Under the pieces are notes generated by a model. That model was given only the letters and a program-made list of their open reading frames with translations. It had not been told where the DNA came from and searched no databases. Shown here piece after piece: positions 1-6,503 of a DNA stretch of 37,191 nucleotides (within the stretch, counting starts at the first letter, position 1; every line of letters begins with the position of its first letter). Source of the DNA: a virus; IMG/VR virus record IMGVR_UViG_3300042388_000220, positions 1 through 37,191 of that record. The stretch is one strand, 5' to 3'. A program made the position numbers and the translations under genes.

Positions 1-1301
1 TACTGGTCGTCGTTCTGGTCCAGGAGGTTATGGAGGTAGGTCTGGAGACGGGCGCAGTCGCCGGGGACGGATTCCAGTGGCGCGACGGATTCGGTGACGA
101 GGACCTTGCCGTAGAGGCCAGCGCGGTGACCGGCGACGGAACCGGCATAGCGGATGCGGGTGTCCCGGGTGCGCCGGAGGAGTTCGCGATCGACGTCGGA
201 TGCACCGGTTTGGTCCTTGGTGGGGGAGACGCCGGACTCAGTGAAGAGGGTCCGGACGCGCTCGCCGTTGATCTGGGCGTAATCGCCCCAGGCGTTACGG
301 GTCCACCACTGGCCGGAATTGGGGTCGTAATGGAGGTCGTCAAGCGGATTAGGTGACGCGGGCTGCGGCGTAGCGGGAACCGGCCGTGGTGGATCGCCAG
401 CTGCGTCGAGGAGGCCCTGGATGGATACGTCAGCGGGGATGGGGTCGGCGAGGTCCCAGCCGTCAGGGAGTGTGGCTGGGAGGGAAACGAGGCGGGCGGC
501 CGGTAGGCGGGCTTTCAGGTAGACCATGGCGTCCCGGCCGGGTTTGTCGTTGTCGGGCCACAGGACGATGGGGGTAGTGCGTGTCAGCAGGGGGTCGATA
601 GCAGCACGGCCGACGCGCTTGGAGCCGCCCTGCCAGGTGAGGACGACGTGGGACGGGAAGAGCTTGGATGCGGCGACGGCGGTTTTCTCGCCTTCTACGA
701 TGAGGACCGGGTCGTTCGGGCGCCGGGCGAGGAGGTGGAGGTTGAAAATGGGGACGTCTTCGGGGGCGGTCCAGCCCTTCCAGCGCCAGTGGCGGGGGTT
801 GAGGAGGTCCGGCGGCTGGTTGTCAGGCGGTAGGAACCGGAGTGGGCGGACGTCCTTGGAGCCGTCGGGGAGATCGAATCGGACGACGTAGGCGCGGATC
901 GTGCCGTCGGCGTCGGGATAGGGCCACGCTGCGGAGCCGTAGCGGTACGGCTGGGAGGCGTCGTTGCGGTGGCCGTGCTTGAGGGGGTCGAACGAGCGGG
1001 GTGCGGGCTGGTAATCGTCGCGGATACCGAGGAATTCGCGGGACCACTGGGCGGCCTGGGCCTTGGAATAGACGTGATGCTGGCCGACGAGTTCGAGGAG
1101 ATCGCCGCCCTGACCAGCGGCGTGGTCGTACCACAGACCCTGCTTGGGGCCTTGGAGTTCGACGTAACAGGAGTCGCCCGGGTCGCCGAAGACGTTGCCG
1201 ACGATCCACTGGGGGCCGACCTGACGGCCGGCTGGGAGGAGTTGAGCGCAGAGTTCTGCGACACGGACGGAGAGTGCGTCCGAGAGTTCGGTGAGGGTCA
1301 T
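1..1301 (-). CDS. Primase/helicase with TOPRIM domain, N-terminal part (cut by window edge)
   Basis: The frame is open from an ATG at 1301 to the left edge, giving 433 residues with no stop. Residues 57-71 (WYDHAAGQGGDLLEL) resemble the conserved block before TOPRIM domains in phage and plasmid primases. The TOPRIM fold follows at about 196-290, with its catalytic glutamate in IVEGEKTA (201-208), the acidic WPDND (248-252), and GWDLADP (281-287). From about 320 the sequence resembles the start of phage primase-helicase proteins, with YDPNSGQWW at 325-333 and a YAGSVAGHRAG segment near 385. The helicase core should lie beyond the window. The likely role is priming and unwinding at the phage replication fork. 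It is the last visible gene of the minus-strand replication operon. The TOPRIM call is strong; the helicase half is inferred. Confidence 0.82.
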   Translation of the reverse strand, partial: MTLTELSDALSVRVAELCAQLLPAGRQVGPQWIVGNVFGDPGDSCYVELQGPKQGLWYDHAAGQGGDLLELVGQHHVYSKAQAAQWSREFLGIRDDYQPAPRSFDPLKHGHRNDASQPYRYGSAAWPYPDADGTIRAYVVRFDLPDGSKDVRPLRFLPPDNQPPDLLNPRHWRWKGWTAPEDVPIFNLHLLARRPNDPVLIVEGEKTAVAASKLFPSHVVLTWQGGSKRVGRAAIDPLLTRTTPIVLWPDNDKPGRDAMVYLKARLPAARLVSLPATLPDGWDLADPIPADVSIQGLLDAAGDPPRPVPATPQPASPNPLDDLHYDPNSGQWWTRNAWGDYAQINGERVRTLFTESGVSPTKDQTGASDVDRELLRRTRDTRIRYAGSVAGHRAGLYGKVLVTESVAPLESVPGDCARLQTYLHNLLDQNDDQ

Positions 1302-1324
1302 GCTTGTAGTTGCTGAGAGGTGAG

Positions 1325-1573
1325 TTAGAGAGAGGTTGTCATAAAGGCTGGCGTGTGGTCTCCCACATAGGCGCCGAGTTGGTTGAATTCGTGGTATTCG
1401 ACGGCTTCTTCGTAGGTCATGCCGTAGGATTCCAGCTGAGCGATGACTTTGTCGTAGTCGTAGATCACGAATTGCTCACTGCCGAATCGAGTTCCGATCC
1501 CGAGGATGCAGTCGTCGAAGCCATCCATGACAACGAGGTCCGGATTGATGTCTGCGATTTGATCACGGGTCAT
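1325..1573 (-). CDS. Small conserved phage protein, function unknown
   Basis: 82 residues beginning MTRDQIADINPDLVVMDGFD. The composition is protein-like and acidic, with DGFDDCILGIGTRFG and GMTYEEAVEYHEFN blocks that resemble a small protein often seen beside phage replication genes. No catalytic motif is visible. I chose the ATG at 1573. A GTG at 1591 would add six residues (VSPLFP), but these would be encoded by a 17-bp repeat that looks intergenic. No clear Shine-Dalgarno site precedes either start. It lies between the primase gene and a 52-residue gene on the same strand, so it is probably co-transcribed with replication genes. Confidence 0.75.
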   Translation of the reverse strand: MTRDQIADINPDLVVMDGFDDCILGIGTRFGSEQFVIYDYDKVIAQLESYGMTYEEAVEYHEFNQLGAYVGDHTPAFMTTSL

Positions 1574-1577
1574 GGGA

Positions 1578-1616
1578 AAAAGAGGGGACACTTTGGGCGA
1601 AAAGAGGGGACACTTT
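1578..1616. repeat. Two direct copies of a 17-bp motif, 22-bp period
   Basis: AAAAGAGGGGACACTTT occurs at 1578-1594 and 1600-1616, separated by GGGCG. The pair fills the gap between two small minus-strand genes, and its last base is the first base (plus-strand order) of the stop codon of the gene ending at 1616. The first 13 bases occur again at 35998-36010. Confidence 0.9.
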
Positions 1617-1774
1617 CAGTCGTGATTCATATCGTACTCGACCGCTTCCAGCTGCGCGATCCGGAGTTGTTCAGGTGTTGCTACCGCGTTGCCACACAGG
1701 ATTCCGAGGCGTTCGTAGAAACGGTACTTGGCTTCCTCTGAGAGGTTTTCGGGGGCTGTTTGGGTTGTTGTCAC
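1616..1774 (-). CDS. Very small conserved phage protein, function unknown
   Basis: 52 residues from a GTG at 1774, whose GTGA overlaps the TGA stop of the upstream nuclease gene. That is a typical translational-coupling arrangement. The protein begins MTTTQTAPENLSEEAKYRFY and continues with ERLGILCGNAVATPEQLRIA. The pattern YRFYERLGILCG...TPEQLRIA resembles a short helical protein recurrent in phage replication regions. No enzymatic motif is visible. The coupled start, the composition and the lack of any better frame in this gap support it as real. Confidence 0.7.
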   Translation of the reverse strand: MTTTQTAPENLSEEAKYRFYERLGILCGNAVATPEQLRIAQLEAVEYDMNHD

Positions 1775-2142
1775 AGGTTGTCTGTATCGCTAACGGATCG
1801 TGCAATGATGGCGAGACCGCCGGAAATGTTGACCTGCTCAAGCCAGTTGGATTGATCGGGCCGGACTTTACCGGTGGGGGTCTTGACTTCAATGGAGAGA
1901 AACTGGGCGATGGGTTTGCCGACCATGTCGGGCGTGACTGTAACCGTGCGCCAGCCGATCAGGTCACCAGAGCCCGGGAATAATCCCATGCGGACGTGGC
2001 GGGCATCGGTCAGGAAGACGCCTTCGGGATCGCGCAGGGCCTTGCCGACGTATCCCTCGCCCACTTGGTTACGGAAGACTCGGACGTGCGGTTTCGATCC
2101 AGCTGCGCGCAGGATCAGGGCTTGGAGTTCGGATTCGGTCAT
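1771..2142 (-). CDS. VRR-NUC domain nuclease
   Basis: 123 residues. The protein matches the compact phage VRR-NUC type of the PD-(D/E)XK nuclease superfamily. FPGSGDLIGW (55-64) carries the catalytic aspartate (D60), IEVKT (84-88) carries the E-x-K pair (E85, K87), and Q97 follows in the PDQSNW segment. GGLAIIARS (108-116) forms the final strand. Single-domain VRR-NUC proteins act as Holliday-junction or structure-specific endonucleases, so this one probably resolves replication or recombination intermediates. Its ATG overlaps the TGA of the upstream helicase gene by four bases, and its own stop overlaps the next start, which marks an operon. Confidence 0.88.
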   Translation of the reverse strand: MTESELQALILRAAGSKPHVRVFRNQVGEGYVGKALRDPEGVFLTDARHVRMGLFPGSGDLIGWRTVTVTPDMVGKPIAQFLSIEVKTPTGKVRPDQSNWLEQVNISGGLAIIARSVSDTDNL

Positions 2143-3575
2143 GTGATGAGGGGTGGGTAACCAGTAGCGTATAATTTACCCTTCACCTTAATCGGTGGAT
2201 AGGGGTCGATGACGGTAGATTTACGCTGCCTCGCCTTCCAGCGGAAGAAAGCCCATCCCGGTTTGTAGCCACGTTTCGCTGCGAGGGAACGAAAATCGTC
2301 CAAGGTTTTACACTTTCCTTCCTCGCGGCGTTCATCTCGTTTCTTTGCGATGTCCTCGATGGACAGGCGCTGAAGCTCGCCATCGACCTCTTCGATCTCC
2401 CGAGGAGCGATCTCACGTGCGGATCCGCACTGCGGGCAGGCGGTGCCGGCGAAGATCGCGAAGCACTTCGAGCACTGCTTGGTTTCGACCGGGCGTGACT
2501 TGGCCTTGCGTTTCTCGCGCCCATCAAGGTCCCACTCGCGCTCCTGCTCGGCCAGACCGTGACGCAGGCAGTTCCCTACGTGATCAAGGATCACGGCGTG
2601 AGTCTTGCCTGGGTACGGCCGGAGAGCGCGGCCTACCTGTTGCAGGTGCATGGACAGCGACTGCGTGGGCCGGAGTAGGATCGCCGCGTTGACGGTTGGG
2701 AGATCGAACCCCTCGGAGATAAGTTCGCAGGAGGTCAGGACAAGGATTTTACCAGCTGTCAGGTCATCGACGCGTTGCTTGCGAACCTCGGGTTCGAGCG
2801 TCCCGTCGATGCTAGCAGCCGGGATTCCGCAGGAGTTGAACGTATCGGCAACCTGCTGCGCGTGCGCCACTGAGATGCAGAACGCCACGGCCCGCTGACG
2901 ATTGCAGAACCGCACGTAATGGGTCACGGCATCGCCAGTGATGCGCGGCGTGTTCACGACTTCCTCGGCTTCAGAGCGGTCGAAGTCGCCGGCGATCGTG
3001 TGGACCTGACTGAGATCGACGGTTTCGCGAGGAGCGTAGTACACCGGCCGGGCAAGGAATCCGTTGTCGATGAGCCACTGGACTGACGGCCCCATGACCA
3101 TGCGATCGAACATGACGCCCAGGCCCTTGCCATCGAGGCGCTCAGGGGTCGCGGTGACGCCGATGAATTTGGCGTTGGGCCATGCGGCGAACATCTGGAC
3201 GTAGGACTTGGAGACCGAGTGATGCGCTTCGTCGATGATAACGAGGTCTGGAGGAGTGACCGTATCCAGCCGGCGCGCAAGGGTCTGAATCGAGGCGACC
3301 ATGGCAGATTGTTGAGCCATGAATTTGCCCGACTGGATGAATCCATGCGGTACGCCGACGCGCTTCAGTGTTGCACTGATCTGCTCGAGGATTTCTTTCC
3401 GGTGCGCGACGATGATCACCCGGGTCCCGCGCTTCAGGACCTGCTGGGTGATGTACGAGAAGAGCACCGTCTTGCCGGATCCAGTGGGGCTGACGGCGAT
3501 CGGGCGCTTGGCGCCGGAGGCGAACGCGGATCGGATGTCGTTAGACAGCTGGTTTTGGTAGGGGCGCAGTTCCAT
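2139..3575 (-). CDS. SF2 DEAD/DEAH-box helicase with C-terminal zinc-binding motif
   Basis: 478 residues from the ATG at 3575 (MELRPYQNQL). This start places the Q-motif-like RPYQ at the N terminus, as is usual; longer upstream starts only add unrelated basic sequence. Motif I is SPTGSGKT (29-36), motif II DEAH (115-118), motif III TAT (141-143), and motif VI QVGRALRP (313-320). A probable zinc site follows with C368, C371, C380 and C383. The C terminus GYKPGWAFFRWKAR resembles other phage helicases of this type. It probably unwinds or remodels DNA during phage replication or recombination. It is the first gene of the minus-strand replication operon and faces a divergent regulator gene. Confidence 0.9.
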   Translation of the reverse strand: MELRPYQNQLSNDIRSAFASGAKRPIAVSPTGSGKTVLFSYITQQVLKRGTRVIIVAHRKEILEQISATLKRVGVPHGFIQSGKFMAQQSAMVASIQTLARRLDTVTPPDLVIIDEAHHSVSKSYVQMFAAWPNAKFIGVTATPERLDGKGLGVMFDRMVMGPSVQWLIDNGFLARPVYYAPRETVDLSQVHTIAGDFDRSEAEEVVNTPRITGDAVTHYVRFCNRQRAVAFCISVAHAQQVADTFNSCGIPAASIDGTLEPEVRKQRVDDLTAGKILVLTSCELISEGFDLPTVNAAILLRPTQSLSMHLQQVGRALRPYPGKTHAVILDHVGNCLRHGLAEQEREWDLDGREKRKAKSRPVETKQCSKCFAIFAGTACPQCGSAREIAPREIEEVDGELQRLSIEDIAKKRDERREEGKCKTLDDFRSLAAKRGYKPGWAFFRWKARQRKSTVIDPYPPIKVKGKLYATGYPPLIT

Positions 3576-3657
3576 AAGATTGGGATGATCCCGAAACGGA
3601 TTTCGGTATGATCGGCCGGAGTGACGGCCCATCGTGAGCCGTAGGCTGCGTTCTGCG

Positions 3658-3673
3658 GCTTGACGTGTCAAGC
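3658..3673. promoter_or_regulatory. 16-bp palindrome, candidate operator with back-to-back -35 elements
   Basis: GCTTGAC-GT-GTCAAGC is a perfect 7+7 inverted repeat with a 2-bp centre, between the divergent helicase and regulator genes. Read plus it contains TTGACG, and read minus TTGACA, so it could cover the -35 boxes of both promoters. A weak -10 (CACACT, 3682-3687) lies 16 bases after the plus-strand box. Binding by the ribbon-helix-helix protein encoded next to it is inferred. Confidence 0.6.
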
Positions 3674-3694
3674 ACAAGCTGCACACTCGCCGGC

Positions 3695-3886
3695 ATGAGT
3701 AACACAATTCGAGTGAGCTACCGGCTGCCGATTGAGGTCGCCCAGATGCTGGAAGATGAGGCGATTCGATCCCGGCGCACGAAGACGGCGGTGTTGATCA
3801 TCGCGATTGAGGACCATGTCCTGCGGGGCGAAGACGATTTTCCAGAGGTGATCAAGAAACCCGTTGACACCCGGAAGGCGCGCTAG
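3695..3886 (+). CDS. Ribbon-helix-helix (CopG/Arc-type) DNA-binding protein
   Basis: 63 residues from the ATG at 3695. The N-terminal strand NTIRVSYRLP is followed by two helices (IEVAQMLEDEAIRSR and KTAVLIIAIEDHVL), the size and pattern of a ribbon-helix-helix dimer. Such proteins bind short inverted repeats through the paired N-terminal strands and usually act as repressors. The C-terminal tail is charged. A 16-bp palindrome sits 22 bp upstream of its start, suggesting autoregulation and control of the divergent helicase operon. It is the only recognisable transcription regulator in the window. No antitoxin partner toxin is adjacent. Confidence 0.75.
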   Translation: MSNTIRVSYRLPIEVAQMLEDEAIRSRRTKTAVLIIAIEDHVLRGEDDFPEVIKKPVDTRKAR

Positions 3887-3892
3887 CAGCAT
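3864..3892 (+). promoter_or_regulatory. Candidate promoter for the capsid operon
   Basis: A consensus -35 TTGACA (3864-3869) lies in the last codons of the regulator gene. A weak CAGCAT (3887-3892) follows after 17 bases. It would give a leader of about 200 nt before the capsid gene. The -10 matches only half of the consensus, so this is tentative. Confidence 0.35.
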
Positions 3893-4097
3893 TCCGCCAC
3901 GACGCATAGCTCGGTTTCGTCAACCGGGCGCGAACTGGGCGCGTTAATCCAGTTGGCCAAGAGTGCCGAAGGGCATTCGCCGGTTCCACGGCTCGGGCTC
4001 GCCACCGAGGTTGGATTGATGGTCTTAACAGACCTGCAATCTGCCTCGTTGTCTCGGAGGGGTAGGTGAAGAAAACCTCCGGGGTAGGAGAGCCAAT
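3887..4097 (+). other. Structured non-coding leader upstream of the capsid gene
   Basis: I see no convincing gene in these 211 bases. There is a small hairpin GGTCT-TAAC-AGACC at 4021-4034, enclosed by CCGAG (4005-4009) and CTCGG (4053-4057). GGAGG (4056-4060) can pair with CCTCC (4076-4080). A good Shine-Dalgarno AGGAGA lies just before the capsid ATG. This looks like a 5' untranslated leader. Confidence 0.5.
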
Positions 4098-5717
4098 ATG
4101 GCAACAGGAAATGTAATCAGCTGTAAGCAGTTCGCTTCCTTCCTCGTCTCGCAGGAACCTGTGTATGACAAGGAAGTTCTCAAAGATGTCCGTCCGTTTG
4201 ACGGATTGATCGGATACTACAACACCGGATCGTTCGACGCGTACTCCGGCACCACCCATCGTTTCGACCGCTTCAACAGCGTGTTCCCGAACGTGACTGG
4301 CGCATGGGAAACCTCAACTGGCGACAGTTGCGTTGGTCAGCCGTGTGACCCGTCTGAAAACAAGATCGGTTGGGGCTACACCCGTAGCAACTACTCGCTT
4401 GAAAAGCAGGCGTGGGGTTCTGACATCCTGTGCTTCGACCAGATCATGACGAAGACGAAGGCCAAGGAGCACTTCCGTCAGATCATCGACGACGTTCTTC
4501 GCCCTGCGACGAACTGGATCACCACCTACTACCTCCAGCGCAAGGCGATGGAATTGTCTGGTTACACCCCTAGCGGCATCAGCGGCGGCGCTTTTGCTTG
4601 TAAGGCTGGTCTCCCGGCGATTTCGTTTTCCTGGGTTGGCGCTGGTTACACCACCCTGCGCGTTCTCGACAGCGCCAGCGCGGCCGTTACGGCTGCTAGC
4701 TTGGGCTTGTTGACTCCGGACATTCTCCGCAGTCGCGTGACCCGCCAGTACTTCCTGGGTGCTATCCAGGCCGGTAAGGAAGGTTACGACAGCCTCCAGC
4801 TGCACACCGACAAGGAAACCTTCCGTTACCTCGCCAAGTCCAACAGCCAGCTGACTGACTCTTGGCGCTTCGGCGAGTTCGCTCCCGCTGCCAAGGAGTT
4901 CTACAAGTTCGGTTTCATGGGCTTCGTCGGCGACTTCATGGTGAAGGTGCTCCAGTTCCCGTTGCGCTTCAACGCGACGTCGACTGCTGGCAACTACACC
5001 TTGGTCCTGCCGTACAAGAACGTGGCTGCGAGCGAAGGCATCCGCTCTGAATTCAATGCCGATTACGATCGCGCTCAGTTCCAGATCAGCTACATCAACA
5101 ACCCTCGCGCTCTGCGCGTGTTGCCGTTCCGCCCCGAGGCCGTGAACCCGAATATGCCGTTCATGGTTCGGGATTACGGTGGGCGTTGGAAGTTCGCGAC
5201 CAACGACTTGGGCGCGGACTGCTCCGGCCGACCGATCGACAACAGCCGTGGAAACAAGGGCAAGTTCATCGCTGACTTCCAGTTGGCCGTGAAGCCTGAG
5301 CATCCGGAATGGCTTGAAGCGATCTTCCACAAGGTCAATGGTGCCTGCCCTGTGATTATCGCTGGCTGCGCTGCTGATCCGGGCGATCCTGCCCAGAACT
5401 ACAACTCCACGAACGCCGTCTGCAATCCGACGATTCAGTTCACGGCGACTCCGGTCACCGGTGGAACGAACTTCGTGTTGAACGCGAATACGAGCATCCT
5501 GTGCAACGACAACTACATCACCAGCGCGGCTATCAACGCCGCCAACGTGGCTGCTCTTGTTGTCGACTTGCAGACTGTCTGGGATGCCGAGTTCGGCTCC
5601 GCTGCTGGTACTTGGAGCGTTGTCTCTGGCAACGTCATCCAGCTGGCTAGCAGCGCGTTCGGTACGACCACCGAGGTTGTGCCTTGCACCAACGTTACGT
5701 TGGAGTTCTCGATCTAA
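4098..5717 (+). CDS. Probable major capsid protein
   Basis: 539 residues, with a strong Shine-Dalgarno (AGGAGA) about seven bases before the ATG. I did not recognise a fold-specific motif, so the call rests on context. The gene is preceded by a long structured leader and followed at once by a strong rho-independent terminator. Its codon use is more uniform than its neighbours', as in highly expressed phage genes, and no other protein in the window fits as capsid subunit. The C-terminal part (about 415-539) is rich in Gly, Ala, Asn and Thr with several cysteines and looks like an added beta-rich surface domain. It lies on the strand opposite to the terminase, portal and scaffold genes. Another abundant virion protein is the alternative. 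Confidence 0.7.
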   Translation: MATGNVISCKQFASFLVSQEPVYDKEVLKDVRPFDGLIGYYNTGSFDAYSGTTHRFDRFNSVFPNVTGAWETSTGDSCVGQPCDPSENKIGWGYTRSNYSLEKQAWGSDILCFDQIMTKTKAKEHFRQIIDDVLRPATNWITTYYLQRKAMELSGYTPSGISGGAFACKAGLPAISFSWVGAGYTTLRVLDSASAAVTAASLGLLTPDILRSRVTRQYFLGAIQAGKEGYDSLQLHTDKETFRYLAKSNSQLTDSWRFGEFAPAAKEFYKFGFMGFVGDFMVKVLQFPLRFNATSTAGNYTLVLPYKNVAASEGIRSEFNADYDRAQFQISYINNPRALRVLPFRPEAVNPNMPFMVRDYGGRWKFATNDLGADCSGRPIDNSRGNKGKFIADFQLAVKPEHPEWLEAIFHKVNGACPVIIAGCAADPGDPAQNYNSTNAVCNPTIQFTATPVTGGTNFVLNANTSILCNDNYITSAAINAANVAALVVDLQTVWDAEFGSAAGTWSVVSGNVIQLASSAFGTTTEVVPCTNVTLEFSI

Positions 5718-5730
5718 CCAATCAATCAAC

Positions 5731-5760
5731 GGGGACTCTCCTTCGGGAGGGTCCCCTTTT
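5731..5760 (+). terminator. Rho-independent terminator after the capsid gene
   Basis: GGGGACTCTCC, TTCG loop, GGAGGGTCCCC, then TTTT. The stem is 11 bp with one T-G wobble and a stable UUCG-type loop. It starts 13 bases after the capsid stop codon. It should set the capsid transcript apart from the downstream fibre genes. Confidence 0.92.
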
Positions 5761-5764
5761 GAGG

Positions 5765-5803
5765 TGCTGGCAGCCGCCCGGAGCGTCCGGGATGCTGGCA
5801 GCC
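5765..5803 (+). repeat. 11-bp direct repeats flanking a small hairpin
   Basis: TGCTGGCAGCC occurs at 5765-5775 and 5793-5803. Between them CCCGG (5777-5781) can pair with CCGGG (5787-5791) around a 5-nt loop. The element lies between the capsid terminator and the next gene's Shine-Dalgarno site. Confidence 0.75.
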
Positions 5804-5827
5804 TCTCACCAAGGAAAGGATTTTACG

Positions 5828-6091
5828 ATGTACGGCAAAATGATGCGGAAGCGGAAGATGGACGCCATGAATCGCATGGGCGCCGAGGTTGAAACCGTTG
5901 AGTTCATGCCCCCTGAGGGAATGAAGCTCGAGGGCGAATCCGGCTCTGCCATGGTCGATTGGCGCATGACCCCGAACGGCACGGTTGAGATCGTTGCGTT
6001 CGACGGCGTCACCCTGGGCGGTGGCGAGATGGAGATGGAAGAGGCTGAAGGCCCTGAGATGGAGATGGAAGGCATGGAGGAGGAAGCCTGA
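5828..6091 (+). CDS. Methionine-rich small protein with basic start and acidic end
   Basis: 87 residues from the ATG at 5828, with Shine-Dalgarno AAAGGA seven bases upstream. Fifteen residues are methionine. The N terminus is basic (MYGKMMRKRKMDAMNRMG), the middle looks beta-like (VDWRMTPNGTVEIVAFDG), and the last 20 residues are almost only Glu, Met and Gly. I do not recognise the family. Its place directly behind the capsid terminator suggests a head-associated role such as decoration or assembly, which is inference. Its stop is one base before the next ATG. Confidence 0.7.
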   Translation: MYGKMMRKRKMDAMNRMGAEVETVEFMPPEGMKLEGESGSAMVDWRMTPNGTVEIVAFDGVTLGGGEMEMEEAEGPEMEMEGMEEEA

Positions 6092-6092
6092 T

Positions 6093-6500
6093 ATGCCTGC
6101 ATTGACGCCTCAAGAATTGGCCACGCTCGGTGGCTGCTTCGACTGCATGGAGCCTGGATTGCAGCAGACGATGCTGCTGACTCTGCTTCAGCAGATTCAG
6201 GCCGCTTCGCCAGGTGCTACTCTCAGCACAACCAGCCCAAGTGGACTCCTGACTGCGACTGCAACGGCCGCTGCTAACCCTGGTCGCCGTCGGTTTGTAA
6301 TCCAGAATCAGAAGACTACCGAGCATCTCCACCTAAAATTTGGAACTGGATGCACAACGACTGACTACCACTACACTCTGCTGAGCGCTGCAACCGCTGG
6401 CGCCCACGCATCATCCCTGACTTTTGACGGCTACACTGGCGCGATCAGTGTCGCTACTGCCACCGGAACCCCCTCCTACACGTTTGCTGAATTTGTCTGA
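6093..6500 (+). CDS. Probable virion protein of a small beta-rich type
   Basis: 135 residues, ATG at 6093 preceded by GGAGGAGG. After a helical N terminus (about 1-40) comes a beta-rich part with NPGRRRFVIQNQ, LHLKFGTGCTTTDYHYTL and FDGYTGAISVAT. This resembles short phage proteins in which an RRxxxIQN strand, a KFG strand and a YTGxVSVAG strand recur. Those lie among structural genes and have no assigned biochemical role. The context between the capsid region and a fibre gene supports a structural part such as a decoration or fibre-attachment protein. Confidence 0.6.
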   Translation: MPALTPQELATLGGCFDCMEPGLQQTMLLTLLQQIQAASPGATLSTTSPSGLLTATATAAANPGRRRFVIQNQKTTEHLHLKFGTGCTTTDYHYTLLSAATAGAHASSLTFDGYTGAISVATATGTPSYTFAEFV

Positions 6501-6503
6501 CCT

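Noticed and set aside
30-1316. Several plus-strand frames of 60-121 codons
   Set aside because: They lie opposite the TOPRIM primase frame, which is open over the whole 1-1301 interval and has recognisable motifs.
3900-4015. Possible tRNA-like segment upstream of the capsid gene
   Set aside because: GGTTCCACGG does not fit a T-arm (no purine at 57 before A58) and no matching acceptor stem is visible.
3883-4104. A 73-codon minus-strand frame in the capsid leader
   Set aside because: Its end looks somewhat protein-like (WINAPSSRPVDETELC), but there is no start signal, and it would run into the capsid start region from the opposite side.
4314-5729. A 471-codon open frame antisense to the capsid gene
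   Set aside because: Its product is Arg/Val/Asp-rich without family features, has no start context, and follows from the strong GC-rich codon use of the capsid gene on the other strand.
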